A stretch of DNA of 38,636 nucleotides from Candidatus Delongbacteria bacterium (GTDB taxonomy: Bacteria; Delongbacteria; UBA4055). This document shows positions 1-8,187 of the stretch, one piece after another. The stretch lies in NCBI GenBank assembly GCA_027858795.1, contig JAQICF010000022.1, forward strand, positions 1 through 38,636, written 5' to 3'. The translations under genes and the position numbers were made by a program. Positions within the stretch are counted from its first letter, which is position 1, and each line of letters opens with the position of its first letter. A model generated the notes under the pieces. It saw only the letters and a program-made list of their open reading frames with translations. It was not told where the DNA came from and ran no database searches.

Positions 1-32
1 AAAAAAAAAGCGAACCCTAAAGTTCGCTTTTT
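1..32 (-). terminator. Rho-independent terminator after tRNA-Leu
   Basis: An 11-bp inverted repeat (AAAAAGCGAAC at 5-15 and GTTCGCTTTTT at 22-32) encloses a six-base loop. Read on the minus strand, the hairpin ends in a run of nine T residues, as in an intrinsic terminator. It lies four bases beyond the 3' end of the tRNA gene and would end that transcript. Confidence 0.85.
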
Positions 33-36
33 AACG

Positions 37-118
37 TGCGGGTAAAGGGATTCGAACCCCCACACCCAAAGGCACCAGATCCTAAGTCTGGCGTGTCTGC
101 CAATTCCACCATACCCGC
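37..118 (-). tRNA. tRNA-Leu (anticodon UAG)
   Basis: The minus strand folds into a class II tRNA of 82 nt. The acceptor stem pairs GCGGGTA with TACCCGC and is followed by discriminator A. The anticodon stem CCAGA/TCTGG holds the loop CTTAGGA, giving anticodon TAG, which reads CUA/CUN leucine codons. A longer variable arm follows, then a T arm with TTCGAAT. The long variable arm and A73 fit leucine. The 3' CCA is not encoded, so it must be added after transcription. Confidence 0.95.
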
Positions 119-204
119 AGCAACCGCAAATATATCTCAACTTAAAATATTTGTCAAGTTGTTTTTTTTTATTCCCTCTGGATTACCGGTAACAAAGAAT
201 ATAA

Positions 205-243
205 GAGAAGGTGGAACAATTCCAGATCAAGTCCGAGAATGAC
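205..243. repeat. Dispersed palindromic repeat, diverged copy
   Basis: Read on the minus strand, this stretch begins TGTCATTCTCGGACTTGATC. It closely matches a second copy at 37800-37828 (plus strand). Both have a partly self-complementary centre (CGGACTTGATCC-like) and lie between genes. Three other elements with the same TGTCA start occur at 6841-6979. Confidence 0.6.
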
Positions 244-255
244 AATATTTAAAAT

Positions 256-315
256 CCCGGGGTGGTGAATTTTTTAAATTCGCTTCCGGGAAGGCATAGG
301 AGCCTTCCCCTACGG
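256..315. repeat. Twin-hairpin intergenic element, copy A
   Basis: Two adjacent hairpins are visible. The first pairs GTGAATTT (265-272) with AAATTCGC (276-283) through one G-T wobble, inside an outer CCCGG/CCGGG pairing. The second pairs GGGAAGGC (288-295) with GCCTTCCC (302-309) perfectly and is followed by CTACGG. A similar two-hairpin unit lies at 3719-3783. No coding potential is seen here. Confidence 0.6.
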
Positions 316-378
316 ACTTACCCCTTACCCCTTACCACTAATCACTAATCACTTATCACTTACCACTAATCACTATTT
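316..378. repeat. Heptanucleotide tandem array (9 units)
   Basis: Nine consecutive 7-bp units follow the pattern ACTTACC / CCTTACC / ACTAATC / ACTTATC. The array directly abuts the second hairpin of the twin-hairpin element. It resembles short tandemly repeated heptamers known from other bacterial intergenic regions. The rest of 120-478 holds no supported gene. Confidence 0.8.
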
Positions 379-397
379 TAATTCCTAATAATAATAT

Positions 398-426
398 TTG
401 CTTTTAATAGCCCATTATAATAAATT
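398..426 (+). promoter_or_regulatory. Candidate sigma70 promoter for the carboxyltransferase operon
   Basis: TTGCTT (398-403) and TAAATT (421-426) are separated by 17 bp and lie 52 bp before the start codon at 479. The match is partial in a very AT-rich region, so this is tentative. Confidence 0.35.
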
Positions 427-478
427 ATCGTAAGAAAATTAGACATCCGTAAAAAAAACTAAGAATTTTGGAGCTATA

Positions 479-2017
479 ATGCTTGAAAAGATTAAACAAC
501 TCGCTGAAAAGATTGGGATCCTGAAAAAGGGTGGCGGTGAAGCTAAGATCGAAAAAAGAAAGCAAAAAGGTTTACTTACTGCAAGAGAAAGAATTGATCA
601 ACTTCTAGATAAAGATACTTTTAATGAGATCGATCTGTTCGTAGAACATCAAGGTAGAGATTTTGGACTTGATAAGCAAACTCTGGCAGGTGATGGTGTG
701 GTTACAGGATATGGAAAGATCGAAGGAAGACCGGTATGTGTTTATGCACAGGATTTTACAGTAGCAGGTGGATCACTTGGAAGAATGCATGCAGCAAAGA
801 TAACCAAAGTAATGGATATTGCATCAAATATGGGAGTTCCGATCATCGGTATTAATGACTCCGGTGGTGCAAGAATTCAGGAAGGTGTAGATTCTTTAGC
901 AGGATATGGTGAAATATTCTATAGAAATACTTTGAATAGTGGAAAGATCCCGCAAATATCAGTAATAATGGGCCCTTGTGCAGGTGGTGCAGTATATTCT
1001 CCTGCTATTACCGACTTTGTATTCATGACAGATAAATTATCAAAGATGTTCATTACAGGACCTAAAGTAATTGAGTCCGTACTTAATGAAAAGATCGATG
1101 CTGAGACACTTGGTGGAGCAAGAGTTCATAACCAACTGACTGGAAATGCTCACTTTTTCTCAAATTCTGAGCAGGAAACTTTAGCACAGATCAAAAAATT
1201 ACTAAGATTTTTACCATCAGCATGGGATAAACCTATTCCAACGGTAGCTCCAAAATCTCCAAAAACACACAAAGACATTCACGATATCGTACCAGAAGAT
1301 TCCAAGATCGGATTTGATATAAAGGAACTTATAGCTTATCTAGTAGATAATTCAGATTTCTTAGAAGTTCAGGAATTATTTGCTCCTAATATCGTGACCG
1401 GATTTGCTCATATGGACGGAAAATCGGTAGGTATCGTTGCAAACAATCCTGCAAAAATGGCTGGAGTTCTTGATGTTGATTCAAGTGATAAAGCTGCAAG
1501 ATTTGTAAGATTCTGTGACTGTTTTAATATTCCGATTCTTACTTTAGTTGACCTTCCCGGATACTTACCGGGTATAGACCAGGAACATTTTGGTGTTATC
1601 AGACATGGTGCGAAATTATTATATGCATACTCTGAAGCAACTGTTCCTACTGTAACTGTTATTCTCAGAAAAGCGTTTGGTGGTGGATATATCGCAATGG
1701 CTTCAAAACACTTAAGAACAGATTTTGTTTACGCTTGGCCAACTGCCGAGATAGCTGTAATGGGTGCTGAGGGTGCTTGTAATGTTGTTTTTGCTAAGGA
1801 AATTGCAGAGGCTAAAAATCCTGAAGCTGTAAGACAACAGAAGATAAAAGAATACAAAGACAAGTATTCAAATCCTTATAATGCTGCTTCAAAGGCTTAT
1901 ATTGACGCTATAATAAATCCTGAAGATACTAGAAAGCAGATCATTACTTCTTTTGAATTAGCTCAGAATAAAGAATACACGAAGAAAAAGCACAAGCATG
2001 GTTCTATACCGTTATAG
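479..2017 (+). CDS. mmdA: Acyl-CoA carboxyltransferase subunit (methylmalonyl-CoA decarboxylase alpha / propionyl-CoA carboxylase beta type)
   Basis: This is the carboxyltransferase subunit of a biotin-dependent acyl-CoA carboxylase or decarboxylase. It moves a carboxyl group between an acyl-CoA such as (methyl)malonyl-CoA and carrier-bound biotin. The 512-residue length is normal for the family. Both crotonase-like halves are present: the N half has GGARIQEGVDSLAGYGEIFY and GPCAGGAVYSPA, and the C half has LVDLPGYLPG followed by RKAFGGGYIAMAS. The ATG has GGAG five bases upstream. The biotin carrier gene follows after 41 bp. No membrane beta subunit or biotin carboxylase gene lies in the window, so decarboxylating and carboxylating roles cannot be told apart. 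The family is certain; the symbol is a best guess. Confidence 0.88.
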   Translation: MLEKIKQLAEKIGILKKGGGEAKIEKRKQKGLLTARERIDQLLDKDTFNEIDLFVEHQGRDFGLDKQTLAGDGVVTGYGKIEGRPVCVYAQDFTVAGGSLGRMHAAKITKVMDIASNMGVPIIGINDSGGARIQEGVDSLAGYGEIFYRNTLNSGKIPQISVIMGPCAGGAVYSPAITDFVFMTDKLSKMFITGPKVIESVLNEKIDAETLGGARVHNQLTGNAHFFSNSEQETLAQIKKLLRFLPSAWDKPIPTVAPKSPKTHKDIHDIVPEDSKIGFDIKELIAYLVDNSDFLEVQELFAPNIVTGFAHMDGKSVGIVANNPAKMAGVLDVDSSDKAARFVRFCDCFNIPILTLVDLPGYLPGIDQEHFGVIRHGAKLLYAYSEATVPTVTVILRKAFGGGYIAMASKHLRTDFVYAWPTAEIAVMGAEGACNVVFAKEIAEAKNPEAVRQQKIKEYKDKYSNPYNAASKAYIDAIINPEDTRKQIITSFELAQNKEYTKKKHKHGSIPL

Positions 2018-2058
2018 TAAACTCTTGTAATGATTAAAATGAAAATCAAGGAAACTAT

Positions 2059-2367
2059 ATGTCAGATTATTTAGAAATAAATGGTATTAAATATAAAACT
2101 GAGCTGACTCAGAAATATTTAGACCGAAAAGGTTACAAACCAAGTATACATAATGATATTAGAGCTTTTATCCCTGGAATGATTCAGGCAATTTATTGCA
2201 AACCCGGTGATCGTGTAAAACCAAATACTCCAATTCTTTCTTTGGAGGCTATGAAAATGTATAACGAGATCACACTTGTAGATGAAATAGTCATTCAGGA
2301 TGTCTTAGTTAATATCGGAGATTCCGTAGAGAAAAATCAGATACTGGTCACTTACAAACCGGCTTAA
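2059..2367 (+). CDS. Biotin carboxyl carrier protein (biotinyl/lipoyl domain)
   Basis: This small carrier holds biotin on a lysine and shuttles CO2 to the carboxyltransferase encoded just upstream. The C-terminal 65 residues form a biotinyl domain with the motif EAMKM; the biotinylated lysine is Lys66. The paired hairpin segments around PGDRV and IGDSV are typical. The N-terminal 36 or so residues are less conserved and may dock to the partner. The protein is 102 residues. The start has AAGGA upstream. The gene is the last of its operon, because a strong terminator follows within 5 bp. It could serve a methylmalonyl-CoA decarboxylase or an acyl-CoA carboxylase. Confidence 0.9.
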   Translation: MSDYLEINGIKYKTELTQKYLDRKGYKPSIHNDIRAFIPGMIQAIYCKPGDRVKPNTPILSLEAMKMYNEITLVDEIVIQDVLVNIGDSVEKNQILVTYKPA

Positions 2368-2371
2368 AAAT

Positions 2372-2405
2372 AAAAAATCCCTGATTCGATCAGGGATTTT
2401 TTTTT
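2372..2405 (+). terminator. Rho-independent terminator after the biotin carrier gene
   Basis: ATCCCTGAT (2377-2385) and ATCAGGGAT (2389-2397) form a perfect 9-bp stem with a TCG loop, extended by A/T pairs and followed by a run of T. The A-rich upstream flank means it may also act for the opposing gene that ends at 2425. Confidence 0.92.
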
Positions 2406-2424
2406 ATCATGTTTTCACATTTAA

Positions 2425-3186
2425 TTAATTATTTATACTTACAGTCAATATCTTCAATTGTTGTTCTATCTCTTTATTAAGACTGATAGCTTCGTGTGTT
2501 AATGCTTCATATTCAACATCTTGTATTTGAATATATTTAACAGGATCAGGACTCTTAATATTTCCCGTAATATTATAATCTGGATTGTCTCTGAGAATTC
2601 TTTCGGTTTTTAATGCTCTTATAAGGTCTTTTCTAATTTTAAAATATACATTTGCGTTTTGTTCCAAATTTGAAACATTGATCTTATTCTCTGCATCTAA
2701 TAATTTCTTTGCTACGATCATTTTGTTAGCTGCAATATTATATCTATCCACTTGGTCTAATAAACATCCTAAAATACTAGGTTCAAGTTTTTTTATTTCA
2801 ATTACTTTTTGTTGATTTAAAGGAAAAAATATGCTTATAACATATTTTTTAAAAAACAAATATATAATAATAGGTGAAACCATTAATAATACAAAAGATG
2901 TGGTATATAAAGGATTGTCAATATTATCTTCAGTAAATAATATTATTCCAAATAATGCCAAAATTATTGATAAAAATACTATTGCAAAAAATAAAACATT
3001 CGACGCAAAAGAATATTTCTTGTGCTTATAATTATTTACTAATTTATCTGTGCTGGATAACGAAGATGGTCTTAGAATATTATCTGAAGAGCTGGGAATA
3101 TTTTTAGTAGTCAAATCTTCTTCACCTGTTATCTCATATAATTCTTTGTCGCTAATTTTCATATCATAAATTTTTTTTAGATCCAT
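2425..3186 (-). CDS. Hypothetical membrane protein with two TM segments
   Basis: I do not recognise a family. The protein is about 253 residues. It has a charged, Ser-rich N-terminal region of roughly 70 residues and two hydrophobic segments near residues 64-86 (NVLFFAIVFLSIILALFGII) and 95-115. A long, mostly helical, charged C-terminal cytoplasmic-type domain of about 130 residues follows. There is no signal peptide. I prefer the ATG at 3186 to the GTG one codon earlier, because AAGG lies about ten bases before it. The next gene upstream on the same strand (3301-3690) also encodes a small two-TM protein with charged ends, so the two may act together. That link is based only on position. Confidence 0.6.
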   Translation of the reverse strand: MDLKKIYDMKISDKELYEITGEEDLTTKNIPSSSDNILRPSSLSSTDKLVNNYKHKKYSFASNVLFFAIVFLSIILALFGIILFTEDNIDNPLYTTSFVLLMVSPIIIYLFFKKYVISIFFPLNQQKVIEIKKLEPSILGCLLDQVDRYNIAANKMIVAKKLLDAENKINVSNLEQNANVYFKIRKDLIRALKTERILRDNPDYNITGNIKSPDPVKYIQIQDVEYEALTHEAISLNKEIEQQLKILTVSINN

Positions 3187-3300
3187 CACTAACTTACCTT
3201 ACATTAATTAAAACATTCGTATTTTATTTAACTTAGACTATTGAAGTTAAATATTCACATCTGAAAAATCAAGTAGATTACATAATGTTTTTACTATGTT

Positions 3301-3690
3301 TTACTGCTCAGATTTTAAATGCTTTTCTATCTTCTTTATCTTCTTAGAAACATCATTAACTCGAAACTCAATGGAATTCAATATCCAGAACTGAAAATGC
3401 TCTACTTTGGTCTGTTTATGGATCATCCAGATTATCTTTATCGACACTAACAATAATCCTATCTCAAGTGAAAATAATGGGGGTAAAGAAGTTTCTACAT
3501 TAAAAAAATGTCGCAAAATATCTAATACGAAAAATACTACCAGAAAAGTAATAAATAGAACATTAAATATCCGATCATACTTACTCAAAGTTTTTCCACC
3601 AATTGAACCAATAATACTTTTGATCTTTTCTTTTTCTTTCCTATACTGCTCCAGCTCTTCCTGTAAAGCCTTCATCTCTTTTTCGCTCAT
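3301..3690 (-). CDS. Hypothetical small two-TM protein with coiled-coil N terminus
   Basis: I do not recognise a family. The 129-residue protein opens with a charged, probably coiled-coil stretch (KEMKALQEELEQYRKEKEK). Two hydrophobic helices follow at about 44-66 and 76-95 (numbered from this start), then a Lys-rich C-terminal helix. The frame can be opened at a TTG at 3702. The ATG at 3690 is preferred because GGAG sits seven bases upstream, inside the extra codons. The topology suggests both ends are in the cytoplasm. It lies upstream of, and co-directional with, another two-TM protein. Confidence 0.6.
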   Translation of the reverse strand: MSEKEMKALQEELEQYRKEKEKIKSIIGSIGGKTLSKYDRIFNVLFITFLVVFFVLDILRHFFNVETSLPPLFSLEIGLLLVSIKIIWMIHKQTKVEHFQFWILNSIEFRVNDVSKKIKKIEKHLKSEQ

Positions 3691-3718
3691 TATATTCTCC
3701 AATTTTATATGTTTTTTC

Positions 3719-3783
3719 GGGTGAATTGTGATTCGCCCCTACAATCATGATTTGCACGGGCATATAACCATATGCCCTACACA
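3719..3783. repeat. Twin-hairpin intergenic element, copy B
   Basis: Hairpin 1 pairs GGGTGAAT (3719-3726) with ATTCGCCC (3731-3738) and is followed by CTACA. Hairpin 2 pairs GGGCATAT (3758-3765) with ATATGCCC (3770-3777) perfectly around AACC and is followed by TACACA. The first hairpin shares its GGTGAAT...ATTCGC stem and CCCCTAC tail with the element at 256-315. The element lies between divergently transcribed genes. Confidence 0.65.
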
Positions 3784-3888
3784 TATTATCTTGTATATAA
3801 TTATACTAATATTATTATAATTTATTCAATGAAATTTTTTACAATTTTTTATATATTGTTGTAGAAGAACAATTACACGAGGAATCAA

Positions 3889-5931
3889 ATGGAATTGATG
3901 TCACCTGCAGGAAATTATTCATCTTTTAAAGCTGCATTGGGATCCGGTGCTGATGCTATCTATATGGGTTTAAGCTTATTCAATGCTAGAAAACCTGCCA
4001 AAAATTTTGGGTTCACTGAATTAGAAGATATTGTAAAGGAAGCACATTCTAAAAATTCAAAAGTTTATATAACTCTAAATATTGATCTTAAATCAAATGA
4101 ATTGCCCGATGCTGTAAAGATTCTGACTTTGCTTGATAAAGTTAAAGTTGATGCAGTTATCGTTAAAGATCTGGCAATAATCTATTTTATCAATAAATAT
4201 TTCCCTGGATTAGAACTACATTTAAGTACCCAATTCGGTATCGCAAATTCTAAAGCCATGGAAGCAGCAGGTCATTTATTGGGAGCAACTAGAGTTGTAC
4301 TTGCTCGAGAATTAAATTATAAAGAGATCAAAGCATTAGATAAAGAAAATTATCCTGAAAGAGAAGTATTTGTTCAGGGATCTATGTGTTTTTCATTTTC
4401 AGGTAGATGTTTAATGTCAAGCTGGAATGGTGGAAGATCCGCAAACCGAGGTTCTTGTCAAGCTCCATGTAGATTCATATATAATAAAAATAGTGGATCC
4501 ATACCTGAAAGCTATTTTTCTATGAAAGATCTGTCTTTAGCTGAGAAAATAGATGAACTGAGAGAATTAAATATATCAGCTTTGAAAATAGAGGGTCGAT
4601 TAAAAAGTAGTGATTGGGTAGGAGAGGTTACCTCGATATACCGTAATTTACTAGATGGAAAAGAAGAACAGGATCTAAACACTTTACAAAAATATTCCGG
4701 TAGAGAATTATCTGAAGGTTTTTATGGAGGGCTTAAAGATCTTACTTCTGAGCAAAAAGTAAAGCATGAAATATTTGTGGGAAAGACAACTTCTACCTCT
4801 ATTGGAAAAGCATTATTTAATTTATCGATCACTCTTCAGGATTCCAACATAAAAATTGATATTTACTCCGATTATGGAAATATTGAACTTTCATTACCTC
4901 ATAAATGGGTGATCAAAGAGAAAAGAGCTGTGTCTATAGATTTACTTGAATACAAAATTGCAAATACTTCTTTCGGTGGGTTATTCCTTAACAAATTTGA
5001 TATTGAAGAAGACTTTCTCGTATCAAAATCTCAATTGAAAAGTATTGTCTCAGAGATCGGTTCAAAGATTGCTCCACTTGCAAATAAAGAAAGAAAGTAT
5101 TTAAAAAGTATCCCGATCTCACCTGAAATAAATTCCGAATTAATACTTACTAATTTTAACTCACCAAACAAGACCCCTATTGAGTTTAAAAATGCAACGA
5201 TCCTGAGAATAACTGGAAATGATTTAAAAGGTGTCATTAATGATATAGATAATTCATCTGTAATGAAAGTAATCGTCGATAACTGTAAATTCACCGACAT
5301 GAAATTAATTCAGGACCTTGCGAAGATGATTCCTGTTGAAATATCACTCTTCCCTATTCTTTTCGAAGGTGATATCTCAGAGATCGAGAAAATAATAAAA
5401 GTATCAGAAAAAATCAAAAATATATCATATGAAGTTAATGATATAAGTCACTTGATGCTACTGAAGAATACCGGTAAAAGTATCTCTGGTGGACCTTCTA
5501 TCTCTCCATACAATCATATATCTGCGAAGTTTATGCGATCATTTGGTATAAGTAAAGTCCATATACCTCTTGAAGCTGATCGTGAGACTATAAAAGGATT
5601 ATCTCTTTCTGATAATAAATTAAGATTTACACTCTACTCTAAAATCCCTCTATTTTACTACAGAGCTCAGGATAAAAAATTAAGCCAGAGAGATAAATTT
5701 ACAGATAATCATGAAAAAGCCACTGTTCTTATGAAGCATAACGATATTTCAATTTTTTATTCGGATGAATATTACAGTGCTCATGGTGTCGACCTAAGTG
5801 ATTTTTTAGTAAATGAATTAATAATAGACCTTTCAAATGAAACTGATATCTTAAATAAATTTGAAAAGTTAAAAAGATCTCCCGAACTATTCAAAGGTGA
5901 CAACTTTAATCTTAGCAGAAGGTTATCTTGA
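3889..5931 (+). CDS. Peptidase U32 family protein, RlhA-like
   Basis: Although named after a collagenase, characterised U32 proteins of this type (RlhA, TrhP) hydroxylate a base in 23S rRNA or tRNA using an Fe-S cluster and prephenate-dependent chemistry. The N-terminal 280 residues form the U32 domain, opening ELMSPAGNYSSFKAAL. The cluster ligands are Cys167, Cys174, Cys190 and Cys194 (spacing x6, x15, x3). A long C-terminal region (about 300-680) is more divergent. The 680-residue length suits the RlhA branch better than the shorter TrhP branch. The start has GAGG seven bases upstream. Its stop overlaps the start of a radical SAM gene, so the two are translationally coupled. The exact target is inferred, not shown. 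Confidence 0.85.
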   Translation: MELMSPAGNYSSFKAALGSGADAIYMGLSLFNARKPAKNFGFTELEDIVKEAHSKNSKVYITLNIDLKSNELPDAVKILTLLDKVKVDAVIVKDLAIIYFINKYFPGLELHLSTQFGIANSKAMEAAGHLLGATRVVLARELNYKEIKALDKENYPEREVFVQGSMCFSFSGRCLMSSWNGGRSANRGSCQAPCRFIYNKNSGSIPESYFSMKDLSLAEKIDELRELNISALKIEGRLKSSDWVGEVTSIYRNLLDGKEEQDLNTLQKYSGRELSEGFYGGLKDLTSEQKVKHEIFVGKTTSTSIGKALFNLSITLQDSNIKIDIYSDYGNIELSLPHKWVIKEKRAVSIDLLEYKIANTSFGGLFLNKFDIEEDFLVSKSQLKSIVSEIGSKIAPLANKERKYLKSIPISPEINSELILTNFNSPNKTPIEFKNATILRITGNDLKGVINDIDNSSVMKVIVDNCKFTDMKLIQDLAKMIPVEISLFPILFEGDISEIEKIIKVSEKIKNISYEVNDISHLMLLKNTGKSISGGPSISPYNHISAKFMRSFGISKVHIPLEADRETIKGLSLSDNKLRFTLYSKIPLFYYRAQDKKLSQRDKFTDNHEKATVLMKHNDISIFYSDEYYSAHGVDLSDFLVNELIIDLSNETDILNKFEKLKRSPELFKGDNFNLSRRLS

Positions 5932-6839
5932 TACCAAAATTCCAAAGAATAAATAGAGTTGGTGAATACTGGAAAAATAAATACTGTGCAAAGACTTACA
6001 AATTAATTTTCAAAGGTCAATTCACCTGCCCAAATATCGATGGAACTATAAGTGATCAAGGTTGTATTTACTGCAATATGAGATCTCTGGAACCATTGAT
6101 CGAAAACAACAATATTGAAGAACATATTAAATACCTTGAAGAAAGAAATAGCGCAAAACTTTTTTTTGCCTTTTTCCAGGACTATTCATCAACATACCCT
6201 TTAAGTTCTATCAAAAACAAATACGAATATCTAAAAGAGCTATACACAAAATCAATTGATAACGATAAAATAGTAGGGATATCAATTTCTACGAGACCTG
6301 ACTGCATTGATACTGAAACTTTGGACATTTTATCTGAACTAAAAAAAGATGTAATAATCGAACTTGGGCTTCAGACAACTAATCCAAAAGATATTCTTTG
6401 GATGAATCGTGGCTATGAAAATGATGTATTTGTAAAAAATGTCGAGCTAATAAGATCATTCGGATTTGAAGTGGTTACCCATATGATTCTAGGACTACCA
6501 GGTGAAAATGATAATACAATTATAGCAAATGCAAAATTTCTCAACGATTTGAATATTAATGGAATTAAATTTCATCAGCTCATGGTTTTAAAAAATACCG
6601 GAGTAGAATCTTTATTTAAAAATAATAGAATTAATATTCTTACTATCGAAGAATATTTTGAAAGACTATCGTTGTTTATATCTCATTTAAATAAAGATAT
6701 TGTCGTTCACAGACTATATGGTGATGCTCCAAAAAAAGAACTGATCGCACCAACTTGGTGCCTAAATAAAACAAGTATTCAGGACAAATTCTTTGAGTAC
6801 TTAGAGAAACACGATCTATCTCAGGGATGCAGGATTTAA
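5928..6839 (+). CDS. Radical SAM protein, YhcC family (TIGR01212 type)
   Basis: This is a radical S-adenosylmethionine enzyme of the YhcC/TIGR01212 family, whose substrate is not firmly known. The cluster motif is CPNIDGT...CIYC, with Cys34, Cys46 and Cys49. The spacing C-x11-C-x2-C is characteristic of this family. Other family landmarks are the GLQT segment and THMILGLPGE. The 303-residue length is normal. It starts with TTG, which shares TTGA with the stop of the upstream U32 gene, so re-initiation is likely and no separate ribosome binding site is needed. Pairing with a U32 rRNA/tRNA hydroxylase suggests a role in RNA modification; that is inference. Confidence 0.87.
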   Translation: MIPKFQRINRVGEYWKNKYCAKTYKLIFKGQFTCPNIDGTISDQGCIYCNMRSLEPLIENNNIEEHIKYLEERNSAKLFFAFFQDYSSTYPLSSIKNKYEYLKELYTKSIDNDKIVGISISTRPDCIDTETLDILSELKKDVIIELGLQTTNPKDILWMNRGYENDVFVKNVELIRSFGFEVVTHMILGLPGENDNTIIANAKFLNDLNINGIKFHQLMVLKNTGVESLFKNNRINILTIEEYFERLSLFISHLNKDIVVHRLYGDAPKKELIAPTWCLNKTSIQDKFFEYLEKHDLSQGCRI

Positions 6840-6840
6840 T

Positions 6841-6979
6841 TGTCATTGCGAACACCTTTAGGGTGTGTGGCAATCTAAAACCGTCATCTTCGTGCCAGAC
6901 ACGGAGATCCATTTTTAAGTATGGGAACAGTTTAAAGCAGCTCCCTACGAATTGTCACCCTGAATTTATTTCAGGGTCT
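6841..6979. repeat. Cluster of three short palindromic intergenic repeats
   Basis: Three units follow one another. The first (6842-6876) starts GTCATTGCG, ends GGCAATCT, and folds through ACACC/GGTGT. The second (6883-6910) starts GTCATCTTCGTGCC and ends GGAGATCC. The third (6954-6979) starts GTCACCCTGAA, ends TTCAGGGTCT, and folds into a 7-bp stem that could also end the upstream transcript. All share a GTCA start and a TCT/TCC end with copies near 215-243 and 37801. The remaining intergenic DNA to 7150 shows no gene. Confidence 0.65.
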
Positions 6980-7155
6980 TTCTTCATTTTAACAGACATA
7001 AAAACCTTCTTATCTTCTTATCTTCCTGTAATAAATATTTATGCTTAGTTCATTTGTTTCGTTAATCAATCTTTTAGCTTTCTAATTTAGACTATTTTAC
7101 GTATATTTAAAACACTAACAGGTATCGAATTAAAAAGCGAACACATCGACATTTC

Positions 7156-7184
7156 TTGACATTTGTCAACTTTTGTTTTATATT
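7156..7184 (+). promoter_or_regulatory. Sigma70-type promoter with overlapping inverted repeat
   Basis: TTGACA (7156-7161) and TATATT (7179-7184) are 17 bp apart and lie 29 bp before the start codon at 7214. This is a near-consensus housekeeping promoter. The -35 hexamer is the left arm of an inverted repeat, TTGACA-TT-TGTCAA (7156-7169), which could be an operator. Confidence 0.65.
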
Positions 7185-7213
7185 GCATGCAAATCTAAAA
7201 AGGAGAAATTATC

Positions 7214-8113
7214 ATGAGCGAATTCCCGGTCACCAAAAAACAAATAAAAGTATTTGTTTCAATATTTATTGTATTAATCGTACTTATTTTTGGAAAGCAG
7301 TTCTTTATCAGTGTTGAAGCCGGACACGTTGCTGTAGCGACTCTTTTCGGTGAAGTTCGGACAGATGTATATAGTGAAGGTCTGCATATTCCTGTAAATC
7401 CACTTTACAAGTGGCATGTTTACGATGTAAGAGAAAAAACCCATCAAGAACAGGCTCAAGTTCCAACGCAGGATCAGTTACAAACCAGTGTTGATGTTAG
7501 TGTTCAGTTTAGATTGATCGGGGAAGCAACTCCGGATATTCTTAAATCGACCGGTAAATTTGAAGATGTACTCAGAGTTCATATTGTACCAAAACTAAGA
7601 TCGATATTGAGAGAGCAGGGTAAATCAATTAAAAGAGCTGAAGAGTTTTTTCTTGAAGAAGTTCAGTCAACTCTTGAGATCTCTCTACTAACAGGATTAA
7701 GGGAATATTTAGAACCTAAAGGTGTTGAAGTTAGTGCTATTTTATTAAGGGATATTACTCTTCCAAAATTCATTATGATAGCCATAGAGAAAAAGAAAGA
7801 AAGAGAACAGGAAGTTGAAAAGCAAAAAGCTGAACTTGAAAGGTTTACAACTGAACAGAAGCAGAAAGTTGTTGCTGCGGAAGCTGAAAAGGCTGCTGCA
7901 TCTATGGAAGCTGAAAAGATCAAACTGTTGGCAGATGCTGAAGCTTATAGAATTAGTGCGATCAATAAATCTATTGCCAGCAATACAAATTATATAAAAC
8001 TTCAAGCTCTTGAGGCATTGAAAGCTATATCGAAAGATAAAACATCTAAAATATATTTCATCAACGGTGACAGCCCGAATCCATTGCCATTAATGAACAT
8101 TGGTGACAAATAA
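7214..8113 (+). CDS. SPFH/prohibitin family membrane protein
   Basis: This is a membrane-anchored scaffold of the SPFH (stomatin/prohibitin/flotillin/HflK-C) family. Such proteins form large cage-like oligomers that organise membrane domains and often regulate proteases such as FtsH. One N-terminal TM helix lies at about residues 11-32. The SPFH domain follows (VEAGHVAVATLFGEV and on). A long Glu/Lys/Ala-rich coiled coil (about 195-250) and a short hydrophobic C terminus complete it. The 299-residue length and the coiled-coil position resemble prohibitins. The ribosome site is AAAGGAG. It has its own strong promoter and is followed by a PspC-domain gene, which suggests an envelope-stress or membrane-integrity role. 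No protease gene is adjacent. Confidence 0.88.
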   Translation: MSEFPVTKKQIKVFVSIFIVLIVLIFGKQFFISVEAGHVAVATLFGEVRTDVYSEGLHIPVNPLYKWHVYDVREKTHQEQAQVPTQDQLQTSVDVSVQFRLIGEATPDILKSTGKFEDVLRVHIVPKLRSILREQGKSIKRAEEFFLEEVQSTLEISLLTGLREYLEPKGVEVSAILLRDITLPKFIMIAIEKKKEREQEVEKQKAELERFTTEQKQKVVAAEAEKAAASMEAEKIKLLADAEAYRISAINKSIASNTNYIKLQALEALKAISKDKTSKIYFINGDSPNPLPLMNIGDK

Positions 8114-8136
8114 ATATCAATTTTCAAAGATCTATG

Positions 8137-8160
8137 ACAACCATTTCATAATGTGGTTGT
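8137..8160 (+). other. Intercistronic RNA hairpin
   Basis: ACAACCA (8137-8143) pairs with TGGTTGT (8154-8160) between the SPFH and PspC genes. No T run follows, so it is more likely an mRNA-stabilising or processing hairpin than a terminator. Confidence 0.45.
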
Positions 8161-8187
8161 ATATAGGATAATTAAATGGAGAATATT

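Noticed and set aside
36..242. Open reading frame covering the start of the window
   Set aside because: It overlaps the tRNA-Leu gene on the other strand, has no ribosome site and reads through the palindromic repeat.
316..378. Heptamer array as a CRISPR or replication origin iteron set
   Set aside because: Units are contiguous with no spacers, and no cas, dnaA box cluster or rep gene is nearby.
6827..7048. Frame overlapping the intergenic repeats after the radical SAM gene
   Set aside because: It translates the palindromic repeats, has no ribosome site and shows no protein family.
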